Assembly: GCA_016293915.1 (NCBI GenBank)
Contig: JAEDCY010000012.1
Coordinates: forward strand, 1-64,000
Direction of reading: 5' to 3'
DNA: 64,000 nucleotides
Origin: Treponema sp.
Lineage (GTDB): Bacteria > Spirochaetota > Spirochaetia > Treponematales > Treponemataceae
The position numbers and the translations under genes were made by a program. Numbering within the stretch: position 1 is the first letter of the stretch; each line of letters opens with the position of its first letter. The notes below the pieces were generated by a model, which searched no databases, was not told where the DNA came from, and saw only the letters and a list, made by a program, of their open reading frames with translations. Positions 53,167 through 61,751 of the stretch are shown piece by piece.

Positions 53167-54492
53167 ATGTTTCCACCCTTTCCTCAGGAATCTGCCCGTC
53201 ACTATTGTCAAAAACTCATCTCTCAGATTGAAAATGGAGAAGTGTTTTTGAAACAAGTAGGACGGGAAAGCCTTGAACGAAAAGACCAGGGAGTAATGAT
53301 TGGCTCTCTGGTCTGCTGGGACAAAAAGGAAAAAAAGCGGATTATCCTTTATGCGGTAAGCGGAAACAACAAACAACTCATCCCTGTAAATACTAATTCA
53401 AAAGATCTTTTCGTCCCGTCAATTGTTTCTTCTGAACAAATTGACCAAGCCTTGAAAGAAAATGATAAAGAAATTCATGAGCTTACAGAGCAGATAAACG
53501 AATTGACATTGATTAATAAAGCCTCCCCCCAAAGAGCAAGGCTTCTTAAAAAACGAACTGCCCTTACAGATTCTTCCCTTCAAAAAGTTTTTCATCTTTA
53601 TTTATTCACGAAATATGATGGAAGAAAACTTTCTCTTAATGAAATCATAAAATGTCATAATAATCACCTGCCGCCTACAGGAACTGGAGACTGCTGTGCA
53701 CCAAAGCTTTTAAGTTATGCTTTTGAAAAAGATTATGAAATAATAAGCATGGATGAAGTTTATTATGGCCGTGATACGAAAAATAAAAAGAATGGAATTT
53801 CTTATGCTCCCTGTGATGAAAGATGCGGTTACATTCTGCCCTCTATTATGGGATTAGAAATTCTTTATCGTGATAAAGATATTGTTGTGATAAATAAACC
53901 TTCGGGACTTTTGTCTGTTCCTGGAAAGGGCAAAGACAAAGAGGATTGTGCAGAAGCTCGAGTTCGCAATTTATTCCCGGATGCACCAAAGCAATGTGCC
54001 GTGCATCGGCTTGATATGGAAACTTCGGGTATTCTTGTTCTGGCCTTAAATAAAGAAGCTCACAGAAAACTCAACGAACAATTTGCAGAAGGAAAAGTTC
54101 ACAAAAAATATATAGCCCTGCTTGACGGAATTCTCCATGGAAAACCAGAAGGACGCACTGAACTTCCCTTTAGACTTGATATAGAAAACAGACCTCACCA
54201 GATTTATGATCCTGTAAATGGAAAAATCGGAATTACAGAATGGAAAAAATTAGGTGTAGAAAAAGGATTGACTCGAATTGAGTTTTCTCCGCTTACTGGC
54301 CGCACTCATCAATTAAGACTTGCTGCCAGTTGTCCAAAAGAACTGGGCGGCCTTGGTATTCCTATAAAGGGTGATTCGTTATATGGTTCTTGTAAGGAAG
54401 GGGAAAGACTTATGCTTCATGCGGCAGAGATAGAGTTTTTTCATCCTGTAAGCGGAGAAAAAATCCATCTTATCTGCCAGCCTGATTTTTAA
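53167..54492 (+). CDS. RluA-family RNA pseudouridine synthase with N-terminal extension
   Basis: 441 residues. Catalytic domain about 230-441: IVVINKPSGLLSVPGKG, AVHRLDMETSGILVLAL with the catalytic Asp in HRLD, KKYIALLDG, and GRTHQLRLAASC. About 230 residues precede it: a charged helical part, then SLNEIIKCHNNHLPPTGTGDC and CAPKLLSYAFEKDYEIISM, an arrangement seen in a long RluA subtype. The target RNA is unknown. It abuts rpiA and converges on the recombinase gene with a 4-bp overlap. Confidence 0.88.
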   Translation: MFPPFPQESARHYCQKLISQIENGEVFLKQVGRESLERKDQGVMIGSLVCWDKKEKKRIILYAVSGNNKQLIPVNTNSKDLFVPSIVSSEQIDQALKENDKEIHELTEQINELTLINKASPQRARLLKKRTALTDSSLQKVFHLYLFTKYDGRKLSLNEIIKCHNNHLPPTGTGDCCAPKLLSYAFEKDYEIISMDEVYYGRDTKNKKNGISYAPCDERCGYILPSIMGLEILYRDKDIVVINKPSGLLSVPGKGKDKEDCAEARVRNLFPDAPKQCAVHRLDMETSGILVLALNKEAHRKLNEQFAEGKVHKKYIALLDGILHGKPEGRTELPFRLDIENRPHQIYDPVNGKIGITEWKKLGVEKGLTRIEFSPLTGRTHQLRLAASCPKELGGLGIPIKGDSLYGSCKEGERLMLHAAEIEFFHPVSGEKIHLICQPDF

Positions 54493-55106
54493 TTGAAATA
54501 ATCCTGAAATTCACTTTTGTTTTCTTTTAGGTAAAGATATAGCGTTGAAGGAGAAACATTCAGTTGTTTGCTTATCAGAGTTTTTGGATATCCTTCTGCC
54601 AGCATCATTTTGATTTTGTTATCACAACCAGTTAATTTATGATGTGCACTAACCCTACCTTTTGGTCGTCCTAGTTTTACACCTTCAGCCTTTTTACGAC
54701 GGAGTGCTTCAGTAGTTCTTTGCGAAATCAAAGTTCTTTCAATTTCTGCAGAAATACTGAAAGCAAAGGCAAGGACTTTACTAGTTAAGTCCTCTCCAAG
54801 ACGATAACGTTCTTTTACAGTGTATATAATTACGCCCCGTTCCATAAGAATATTCAGAATCGACATAATCATAAACATATTTCGTCCGAGCCTTGAAAGC
54901 TCCGAACAGATAATCAAATCACCTTTTTTCGTCTTTTCAATTAATTTTCCAAGATTTCTTTTCTTAGGTGAAACAGTGCCGCTGATAGTCTCTTCAATCC
55001 ATTCATCAACTTTGAATTTTGTTTTTTTAATAAATTTGTTGATTTCAAATCTCTGATTTTCTACGGTCTGTTTATCTGTACTAACTCTTATATAACCATA
55101 AATCAT
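54489..55106 (-). CDS. Serine recombinase (resolvase/invertase)
   Basis: 205 residues. Catalytic domain: YIRVSTDKQTVENQR with nucleophile Ser9 and Arg7, and LIICSELSRLGRNMFMIMSIL. The E-helix SAEIERTLISQRTTEALRRKKAEG leads to LGRPKGR. The C-terminal helix-turn-helix is LAEGYPKTLISKQLNVSPSTLYLYL. The size is that of Pin/Hin invertases and Tn3 resolvases. Its start overlaps the lipoprotein stop by 1 bp, so it is tied to that transcript rather than to an obvious transposon; I see no transposase or terminal repeats beside it. It sits inside the 14-kb segment bounded by the 101-bp inverted repeats. Confidence 0.9.
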   Translation of the reverse strand: MIYGYIRVSTDKQTVENQRFEINKFIKKTKFKVDEWIEETISGTVSPKKRNLGKLIEKTKKGDLIICSELSRLGRNMFMIMSILNILMERGVIIYTVKERYRLGEDLTSKVLAFAFSISAEIERTLISQRTTEALRRKKAEGVKLGRPKGRVSAHHKLTGCDNKIKMMLAEGYPKTLISKQLNVSPSTLYLYLKENKSEFQDYFN

Positions 55107-55915
55107 TAGTATTCATCGGCACCAGTAGTTATATAGTTTTCATTCATTTCTGCAACAACTTTTTTAACATTGTCTTCAGAAATGAGTTCAAGAACTTCTC
55201 TAAGCTGTGCTCTTGTAAAGTAAAAACTTAAAGGCAAAGATTCACGGCTTGTAGTGTCACCAATGCGTTCATAATTATCATTTGAAAAAGCGTAATTACT
55301 TAAAACAAAATATGGAGAACCTTTTATGAATTCATAGCCCATATAGCCCTCTCCGGTTCCTTTATTTGGAGTAGAAGAACTAACTGTTCCCCAGTCAAGT
55401 CTGTATGGAGTTTTTCCATATGCGCGGTCTGTATGTTTTCCTTTACGCTGAAGATTTTTATTTTCAAAATCAGAAAGATATGATTCTATTCCCTGTCTTA
55501 ATTTAGTTCTACCAATTTCATCAAACTGAACAATGTAATATGCCATCATGTAATAGCATCCAAAGCCAGTCATATAGTTATCTGTACGTAAAAGAGCAGT
55601 AGCACGTTTTTCTTTCATGCCGGTAATTTCTTTTTCGTAAAGTGAAATTTCATATAATTTATTATAGTCATCACGATTTCCAAAAGTGAACATTTCCTGA
55701 ATAAAATTCTTCTTTTTTGGATCCTTTTGTTTTTTTTCTTTTTTGTTTGAAGATTTAATTTCTACAGAATCTCCATTTTCAGCATCTTCTGCCACCTGTG
55801 CTGTTTCGTCTTCATATTCATCTGCCGGTGACTGCACACTTTTTGTTGAACTGCAGGAAACTGCAAACATTCCAAGAACACAAAGTGCAACAGCATAAAT
55901 AATATTTTTTTTCAT
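55106..55915 (-). CDS. Predicted outer-membrane or periplasmic lipoprotein, partner of the right porin
   Basis: 269 residues from the ATG at 55915, supported by AAGGAG; an upstream GTG at 55975 is unlikely. Signal peptide with lipobox FAVSC at about residue 18, so lipid-anchored. A charged, low-complexity spacer (about 25-75, acidic then Lys-rich) precedes the conserved body: TDNYMTGFGCYYMMAYYIVQFD, NKNLQRKGKHTDRAYGKTPY, YRLDWGTVSSSTPNKGTGEGYMGYEF and FYFTRAQLREVLELI. Family unknown to me. An inactivated paralogue lies at 44409-45061, also just after a porin gene, so porin and lipoprotein probably work together. Confidence 0.75.
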   Translation of the reverse strand: MKKNIIYAVALCVLGMFAVSCSSTKSVQSPADEYEDETAQVAEDAENGDSVEIKSSNKKEKKQKDPKKKNFIQEMFTFGNRDDYNKLYEISLYEKEITGMKEKRATALLRTDNYMTGFGCYYMMAYYIVQFDEIGRTKLRQGIESYLSDFENKNLQRKGKHTDRAYGKTPYRLDWGTVSSSTPNKGTGEGYMGYEFIKGSPYFVLSNYAFSNDNYERIGDTTSRESLPLSFYFTRAQLREVLELISEDNVKKVVAEMNENYITTGADEY

Positions 55916-56066
55916 TTTTTTAAGCTCCTTAATCAATGCTTTCATTATTATATATAAAACAACAAAATCATGCACTATGTCGTTACAAAAAAATACAAAA
56001 ATAATTCTTTGTTATCAACAAAAAATAATTTTTGTGACTATATAATCTAACGATTATAAAACAAAA

Positions 56067-56106
56067 AAAAGGGCTGTCCCAAAAGTATGGGACAGCCCTT
56101 TTTTTA
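56067..56106 (-). terminator. Strong terminator after the right porin gene
   Basis: GGGCTGTCCCA-loop-TGGGACAGCCC with T-runs on both strands. It lies between the porin and lipoprotein genes. Confidence 0.9.
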
Positions 56107-56131
56107 TTCAAAGTTATGCTTCTAACTTAGA

Positions 56132-57202
56132 TTAGAAAGCAACAGAGAATGAAACTGGGATAGCGAAGTTAATCTTATCTCCGTTAGCTCCCTTACCAGT
56201 ATCAATCTGTGCATAGCATTCCCAGTTACAAGCACCTACAGAACCTGTTGCACCAGCCTTGATTGTTGAAGCGAACTTCTTAGCCATCAAGTTTTCATCT
56301 TTGAAGTATACGAACAATGTACATGGGTCAAGTTTGTAAGAGAACTTAGCCTTGAAGTAAAGATACATTGGGTCTCCTTCTTTTCCGAGTACCTCGAAGT
56401 TATTTTCGAACCAGCGAGCATAAGCTTCGAAATAAAGTGCATCTTTAGCATATTTGAAGCCAACATCGAATCCAGCTCCGAAAACAGATTTCTGATCTTT
56501 TGTTCCATCCAAAGCAATACCAGCATCAGCGAAGAGGCGGATGTCACCGAACTGATTGTTGTATCCAGCAGCAGCTTTGATATCACGGAATGTATCATTG
56601 AAGTCAACAAATGCAAGGATAGTACCGAAATCAGCACCATAAGATGCAAATACGTTCAAGCCCTTAGTGATAGCATCGCCGTTTGCAGCCTGAGAGAACC
56701 AGAACTCATCATGATCCTGATGGAATGCAACATTTAAAGTGAAACCATTTGTAGAGAATCCAACTCTGTATCCCCATTCATCATAGTTGAAAAGACGTGT
56801 ATCATAGTCAATTGATTCCTGGTTTGTAGCCTGATCAATACGACCTACATCAAACTTAAGAACATCAATTGGCTTGAACCAAATCTTCCATTCTTTAAGA
56901 CCAACACCATAACCATGGTTCCAACCCTGCCACTTGCTTGGATCCTCACCATAGTCCCATTTTCCGATATAGAAACCAACTTCAGCACCATAGTTATCAC
57001 CACTTACTGCCATTTTAAGAACAGGATTCCAAGATTCGTCTGTGTTATGACCAATGCTAACAGCAGAAACGCCATCCTTTTCTTTTGTTGTGTCTACGTT
57101 AAGCAACTTTCCGTCAAGTTTTACCTTAGCAGAAACATCAGCTGCGAATACAGAAGTAGCAAGAACTGCTGCTGCTGCAAGAATTCCAACGATTTTTTTC
57201 AT
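56132..57202 (-). CDS. Treponemal outer-membrane porin-like protein (right copy)
   Basis: 356 residues. Signal peptide about 1-20, identical to the left copy. A beta-barrel-like mature part has LKEWKIWFKPIDVLKFDVGRID, FNYDEWGYRVGFSTNGFTL, YAKDALYFEAYARWFENNF, KLDPCTLFVYFKDENLMAKKFAS and a C-terminal VSFSVAF ending in Phe. A near-consensus promoter lies at 57277-57305. Followed by a strong terminator and then a lipoprotein and a recombinase gene. The paralogue at 43129-44274 points towards it; the two flank a 14-kb segment. Confidence 0.82.
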   Translation of the reverse strand: MKKIVGILAAAAVLATSVFAADVSAKVKLDGKLLNVDTTKEKDGVSAVSIGHNTDESWNPVLKMAVSGDNYGAEVGFYIGKWDYGEDPSKWQGWNHGYGVGLKEWKIWFKPIDVLKFDVGRIDQATNQESIDYDTRLFNYDEWGYRVGFSTNGFTLNVAFHQDHDEFWFSQAANGDAITKGLNVFASYGADFGTILAFVDFNDTFRDIKAAAGYNNQFGDIRLFADAGIALDGTKDQKSVFGAGFDVGFKYAKDALYFEAYARWFENNFEVLGKEGDPMYLYFKAKFSYKLDPCTLFVYFKDENLMAKKFASTIKAGATGSVGACNWECYAQIDTGKGANGDKINFAIPVSFSVAF

Positions 57203-57217
57203 TTGAAAAAATCCTCC
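57117..57217 (-). repeat. Right copy of the 101-bp perfect inverted repeat
   Basis: Base-for-base identical in inverted orientation to 43114-43214, covering ribosome-binding site, signal peptide and ADVSAKVKL codons. Downstream the porin genes diverge at once. Confidence 0.95.
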
Positions 57218-57276
57218 TTTTTATTTGTGGATTTTACAAGTCAACGACTTTTACGTGAAAATCCTCTTTTTTTTAT

Positions 57277-57305
57277 ATTCTAACACGGTGCATATACGAA
57301 GTCAA
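57277..57305 (-). promoter_or_regulatory. Promoter of the right porin gene
   Basis: TTGACT, 17-bp spacer, TAGAAT, about 75 bp before the start codon. The left porin gene has no comparable -35 element. Confidence 0.75.
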
Positions 57306-57456
57306 GAAAAAAATTTTTTTCTGTAACCTTTTAAAAGTACATATAAGTATTTTTCCCGATGTCTATACCATGTAGAATATCCTACTTTTGCCATTATCGG
57401 CCGGAAAATCAGCCTTCTTTATAGGAATTTATAGTAAAATTTAGTATAATGAGAAT

Positions 57457-58209
57457 ATGGCTAGTAAAAATATGGACTACAGCGTTATTTTTGCTGATGA
57501 TGACTTTATTGTTTTGAATAAACGTAGCGGAATTTTAATTGCTGCAGACCGTTACAACGAAGATGCTACTCGTCTGGACCTTCTTGCCCAGGAAGAATTC
57601 GGTAAATTGTATGCAGTTCACAGAATAGACAAAGATACATCGGGTTTAATACTATATGCTCGTACTCTTGAGGCACAACGTAACCTTTCCATGCAGTTTG
57701 AAAAGCGTGAAGTTTCAAAAACTTATCATGCACTTGTCTATGGTCACCCGCTTTGGGAAACTCTGGATGTAAATCTTCCCCTTTTACCAGATGGGGACTC
57801 CCGCCACCGTACCGTTGCAAATAAAAAAGAGGGAAAACCTTCTTTTACAAGCTTCCGTTTAATAGGTAACTGCGGGCCATATTCCTGGATTGAAGCAAAA
57901 CCAAAAACCGGACGAACACATCAGATTCGTGTTCATCTTGCAGAAAATGGTTTAAGCATTGTTTGTGACCCTCTCTACAGCAGCAGCCAGAAGCCGGTAC
58001 GCCTTAGCGAAATCAAAAAGAAGTGGAATGGCGATGAATACGAAGAACGCCCTCTTTTAAGCCGCCTTGCATTGCATGCTTATAAAATTGAACTTGCACA
58101 TCCAAAAACAGGTGAAAGAATCAATTTTACGGCTCCCTACCCTAAGGATATGGATGCTACAAGAAAACAGCTTGCTAAAATCTTTGGTGTAGATCCTCTT
58201 GAACAGTAG
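57457..58209 (+). CDS. RluA-family RNA pseudouridine synthase
   Basis: 250 residues, a compact catalytic domain only: FIVLNKRSGILIAADRY, YAVHRIDKDTSGLILYART with the catalytic Asp in HRID, KTYHALVYG, and KPKTGRTHQIRVHLAENGL. Lacks an S4 domain and the N-terminal extension of the paralogue at 53167. Target RNA unknown. Weak ribosome-binding site. The omptin-like gene begins 16 bp downstream. Confidence 0.9.
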   Translation: MASKNMDYSVIFADDDFIVLNKRSGILIAADRYNEDATRLDLLAQEEFGKLYAVHRIDKDTSGLILYARTLEAQRNLSMQFEKREVSKTYHALVYGHPLWETLDVNLPLLPDGDSRHRTVANKKEGKPSFTSFRLIGNCGPYSWIEAKPKTGRTHQIRVHLAENGLSIVCDPLYSSSQKPVRLSEIKKKWNGDEYEERPLLSRLALHAYKIELAHPKTGERINFTAPYPKDMDATRKQLAKIFGVDPLEQ

Positions 58210-58225
58210 TTTACGGAGAGTTTTT

Positions 58226-59227
58226 ATGAAACGTTGTCTTTTATTCTTTTTAATGTTTTTCATCCTTATAAATACAGTTTTCTCTGAAAAATCAGAAACT
58301 AAAAAGAAAAAAGACTATTTGACAATGAAGATTACTCCGGACATCAGTCTGCTGAACGGTACTATTAATGAATATGTTTTTTCTAAATCCTGTATGAATG
58401 CAAATAACAAATTGAGTGAACTTGTATGGGATATAAAAAATGTACCGGTTTTTAATTTAACAGCAGACTTTGATATTTTGAATTATCTTTATACCGGTTT
58501 AAAAGGTTCATTTGTAATTCCATGCAAAAGCGGATATATGCAGGATTTCGACTGGCTTAATTCTACTACATCTAAATGGAAAAGTGATGACCCGTGTACC
58601 ATAACAAACTACTCAAAGCATGACAATAAGATTACAAAATATTTACTTCTTTCTATTAGGCTTGGTGGAAATATTTTTCTTCCTGCAGAAATCAAACTTA
58701 CTCCATTTATTGAATATCAATATGAATATATTGGATTTGAAGGAAGTAACGGCTTTTATATTTATAAATCAGACAACTACAACCCGGGAACATTTTCTGG
58801 AAAAGTTATTTCTTATTCTCAGGAAATGAATTCATTTCTTGCCGGTTTGAAATTTTCTATTGATTGTGTTCCAAGGACTTCTTTTTATGGAGATTTTGGA
58901 TTTAGTCCGGCATTATCTTTTATCAATGCAATGGATTATCACTATAAAAATACATCTGGCTACGGTACTGCATATTGGGATAATCTTAGTCTTATATGGC
59001 TGATTAAGGCAAATCTTGGCGTTCAGTATAAATTCAATAAAAAACATAGTTCTGGAATTTCTGGATCGCTTCAAATTATACCGGAAGGTAAAGGCAAGAC
59101 CTCAAATGTCGCATTGGGAGCAAACGGATTACCGTCATATGCAAGATGGTCTACAAGTGCCTCTGACAGCGGTGGCACAAAAAGACTTTTGTGGTCAATA
59201 AGTCTTAATTACTCTTTTTCACTCTGA
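58226..59227 (+). CDS. Omptin-family outer-membrane protease (predicted)
   Basis: 333 residues from the ATG at 58226, which has GGAGAG upstream. Signal peptide about 1-20 (LLFFLMFFILINTVFS). The mature chain follows the omptin layout closely: ITPDISLLNGTINEYVF, LSELVWDIKNVPVF, then MQDFDWLNS where D107 and D109 match the OmpT Asp pair. NAMDYHYKN gives D237 and H239, matching the OmpT Asp-His pair. A C-terminal strand, ISLNYSFSL, ends the barrel. All four catalytic residues appear conserved, so it should cleave peptides at the cell surface. Neighbours give no further hint; it converges on a CBS-domain gene with a 23-bp overlap. Confidence 0.75.
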   Translation: MKRCLLFFLMFFILINTVFSEKSETKKKKDYLTMKITPDISLLNGTINEYVFSKSCMNANNKLSELVWDIKNVPVFNLTADFDILNYLYTGLKGSFVIPCKSGYMQDFDWLNSTTSKWKSDDPCTITNYSKHDNKITKYLLLSIRLGGNIFLPAEIKLTPFIEYQYEYIGFEGSNGFYIYKSDNYNPGTFSGKVISYSQEMNSFLAGLKFSIDCVPRTSFYGDFGFSPALSFINAMDYHYKNTSGYGTAYWDNLSLIWLIKANLGVQYKFNKKHSSGISGSLQIIPEGKGKTSNVALGANGLPSYARWSTSASDSGGTKRLLWSISLNYSFSL

Positions 59228-60470
59228 CAGAAACAATACGCCGTCCGCTTACATCTTCCGCTGTAAAAAGAATTCTGTCTTTTATAAGAACTGTACCCGA
59301 AGCAGGCAGATAACCAAACTGTTCCAAAAGCCAGCCGCCGACTGTATTCATTTCATCTGATTCAAGTGCAAGGCCAAGAATTTCATTTGCATCATCTATC
59401 TTCATATCGCCCGGAACAATAAATGTGTTAAGTGAAACTAACTCTACTTTATCTTCCGGAGCTGTGTTATCGTAAGTATTTTCATCAGACATGTGGCCGA
59501 ATACAACCTTAAGAATATCTTCCATTGTAATAATTCCATCTGTCTGGCCCTGCTCGTCAAGAACAACTGCAAACTTATGCTCGCTTGTACGGAATTGTTG
59601 AAGAATATCCAGTACACTCATTGTTCCCGGTATAAAAAGAACCTCAGACATCTGACGGCCGGCAAAGCCCTTACTTTTGTCTATTTCTTCTGAGCAGAAA
59701 AGTACTTTTTTATAATTTAAAACACCAACTACATTTTCCCTGTTGCCGCTATACACTGTAAGTGTAGAAAAACCGGAAGTAAGAAACTGATTTATTACTT
59801 CATCGTAATCTGCTTCCTGATTAATCATACTTACCTGAGAACGATGTTTCATGACATCATTTACTGAAAGGTCATTGAATTTTATAATTTTATTAAGAAG
59901 CCGGCTTTCATCTTTTTCGATTGTTCCTTCGTGAGAGCCTACATCTATAAGAGTTTTAAGTTCTTCCTCTGTAACAATTGCACCGGCAGGCTTTAAGATT
60001 TTTTCTACAAGAACTACCGCTCCATGAGAAAGCATTTCGAAGAGCCAGACAATCGGGAAGAATAGTTTTTCCAGTATCATAAGAGGCCAGGCAGAAAAAC
60101 AGGTAAATGTATCCGGATGAAGGCCGGCAGCAGTCTTTGGTACAATCTGAGCAAAGGTTGTTATAAAAAAAGCAGTTACGAAAGGAGCGATAGCAACTCC
60201 TCTGCTGCCAAGTAAATCAATAGCAAAAGCAGTAGCAATTGCAGAGGCGAGAGAGTTTAAAAAGTTAGTGCCAATTAACACGGTTGTCAGAAGCCGATCC
60301 ATATTCGCTTTGAGTGCGGCAACTTTTTTGGCGTTGCGGCGGCCCTGCTCTACCATACTGCGGAGTTTTAATCGAGGAAGAGAAAGATATGCTGTTTCTG
60401 ACGAGGTAAAAAAGCCGACACACAAAATTAAAAAGAAAAGTTCAGCAGCCGTCAGCAGGTAATGATTCAT
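59205..60470 (-). CDS. CorC/HlyC-type DUF21-CBS membrane protein (second copy)
   Basis: 421 residues. N-terminal DUF21 domain with four membrane helices (LFFLILCVGFFTSSETAYLSL, TTVLIGTNFLNSLASAIATA). A CBS pair spans about 205-325 (VNDVMKHRSQVSMINQEADY, FAVVLDEQGQTDGIITMEDIL). A CorC_HlyC transporter-associated domain spans about 335-421 (TVGGWLLEQFGYLPASGTVLI). Family members are linked to magnesium or cobalt efflux. The start overlaps the stop of the preceding paralogue by 4 bp. Confidence 0.9.
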   Translation of the reverse strand: MNHYLLTAAELFFLILCVGFFTSSETAYLSLPRLKLRSMVEQGRRNAKKVAALKANMDRLLTTVLIGTNFLNSLASAIATAFAIDLLGSRGVAIAPFVTAFFITTFAQIVPKTAAGLHPDTFTCFSAWPLMILEKLFFPIVWLFEMLSHGAVVLVEKILKPAGAIVTEEELKTLIDVGSHEGTIEKDESRLLNKIIKFNDLSVNDVMKHRSQVSMINQEADYDEVINQFLTSGFSTLTVYSGNRENVVGVLNYKKVLFCSEEIDKSKGFAGRQMSEVLFIPGTMSVLDILQQFRTSEHKFAVVLDEQGQTDGIITMEDILKVVFGHMSDENTYDNTAPEDKVELVSLNTFIVPGDMKIDDANEILGLALESDEMNTVGGWLLEQFGYLPASGTVLIKDRILFTAEDVSGRRIVSVRVKKSN

Positions 60471-61750
60471 TCTTTTACCTCCTCTTCTTTATTCTGCAGT
60501 TTTATAATTTGAATACGTTCTACACGATGTGATTGAATCTTTTTAACTGAAAAAAGAAAACCTTCAAATTCTACGGTGTCTCCAGTTTGTGGCATGCGGT
60601 CTATTTGTTCTGCAAACCAGCCGCCTATAGTTTCGTTGATATTAGATTCGAGTGCAATATGTAAATCTTCTTTTAGGTCACGTAAAAGTACAGAACCATT
60701 AATTTCAAAATCAGCTTTATTTTCAACATTGTCAAAATCAAAAACTTTTCCGCGAAGAGAATCTTCACCAGGCAGGGCAAATATTTCGCGGGAAATATCT
60801 TTTTCTGTAATAACTCCATCGGTACCGGAATATTCATCTACAATAATTGCCATAGAATCATGACTTTCAAAAAGCAATTCCTGAACAGAAGTGATTTTTT
60901 TAGTTCCAAGGATAAACAGCGGCGGACGCATAACATTGAGCAGATTGAAAGTTGACTGACTTTCTTTATATGACAGCATATCCTTGAGGTAAATAATTCC
61001 GATTATGTCATCAATTGATTTTCTGTAAACTGGAAAACGGGTATAACCAAGCCGCTGAGAAAGTTCTACTATATCGCGGTATTTTGCGTCATAAGGTACG
61101 GCCTTGATTTTTGTTCGGGGAACCATAATATCCTGAGCTTCCAGATCTGAAAACTTGAACACCTGGCTCATCATTCGGTTTTCATTTTCCTCGATGACAC
61201 CGCTTTCAGAACTCATATCAAAAAAGGTTTTTATTTCTTCTTCTGTATAAGACTGCTTTTTTGCATTTGTTTTTATTCCGAAAATACGAAGTACACAGCG
61301 GGCAATAAAAGTCACAACAGCAACAAGCGGATGCATTATAAAAACTACAATCTGAACAAAAGGAGCCAGAGCATAGGCAATTCGGTCCGGGCAGCGGGTG
61401 GAAATTGTTTTTGGTGTAATTTCTCCAAAAATTAAAAGAAGAAGTGTGGCTATAAGAGTAGCAATTCCAACTCCTTTCTGGCCAAACATATCCAGTGCAA
61501 CTGATGTTATAATAGAAGAAACAAAGATATTTACGATATCATTTGAAACCAAAAGAGAATTAATAAGGCGCTCTCTGCGGTCTAAAAGACGGCCGGCAAT
61601 AAGGGCACGCTTATCTTTATTCTTTCTGAGAATTCGCAGGCGCAGTTTGTTCATTCCAAGAAAAGAGCTTTCCGAAATGGAAAAGAGCATGGAAAGAACA
61701 ATCAGCACCGCGAGAATTATAAATATATAGGGCGAGGGGCTTGCATCCAT
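60467..61750 (-). CDS. CorC/HlyC-type DUF21-CBS membrane protein (first copy)
   Basis: 427 residues from the ATG at 61750; a longer frame would run back into purL. Same layout as the next gene: DUF21 (IFIILAVLIVLSMLFSISESSF, SLLVSNDIVNIFVSSI), CBS pair (AQDIMVPRTKIKAVPYDAKY, MAIIVDEYSGTDGVITEKDI) and CorC_HlyC domain (TIGGWFAEQIDRMPQTGDTV). The start lies 1 bp beyond the purL stop, so purL and the two CorC genes form an operon. Two paralogues in tandem may form a heterodimer, as they differ throughout. Confidence 0.9.
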   Translation of the reverse strand: MDASPSPYIFIILAVLIVLSMLFSISESSFLGMNKLRLRILRKNKDKRALIAGRLLDRRERLINSLLVSNDIVNIFVSSIITSVALDMFGQKGVGIATLIATLLLLIFGEITPKTISTRCPDRIAYALAPFVQIVVFIMHPLVAVVTFIARCVLRIFGIKTNAKKQSYTEEEIKTFFDMSSESGVIEENENRMMSQVFKFSDLEAQDIMVPRTKIKAVPYDAKYRDIVELSQRLGYTRFPVYRKSIDDIIGIIYLKDMLSYKESQSTFNLLNVMRPPLFILGTKKITSVQELLFESHDSMAIIVDEYSGTDGVITEKDISREIFALPGEDSLRGKVFDFDNVENKADFEINGSVLLRDLKEDLHIALESNINETIGGWFAEQIDRMPQTGDTVEFEGFLFSVKKIQSHRVERIQIIKLQNKEEEVKE

Positions 61751-61751
61751 A

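Noticed and set aside
54489..55106. Recombinase considered as part of a transposon or prophage
   Set aside because: No transposase, terminal inverted repeats, resolution site or phage genes are visible nearby; it overlaps the lipoprotein gene as an operon member.
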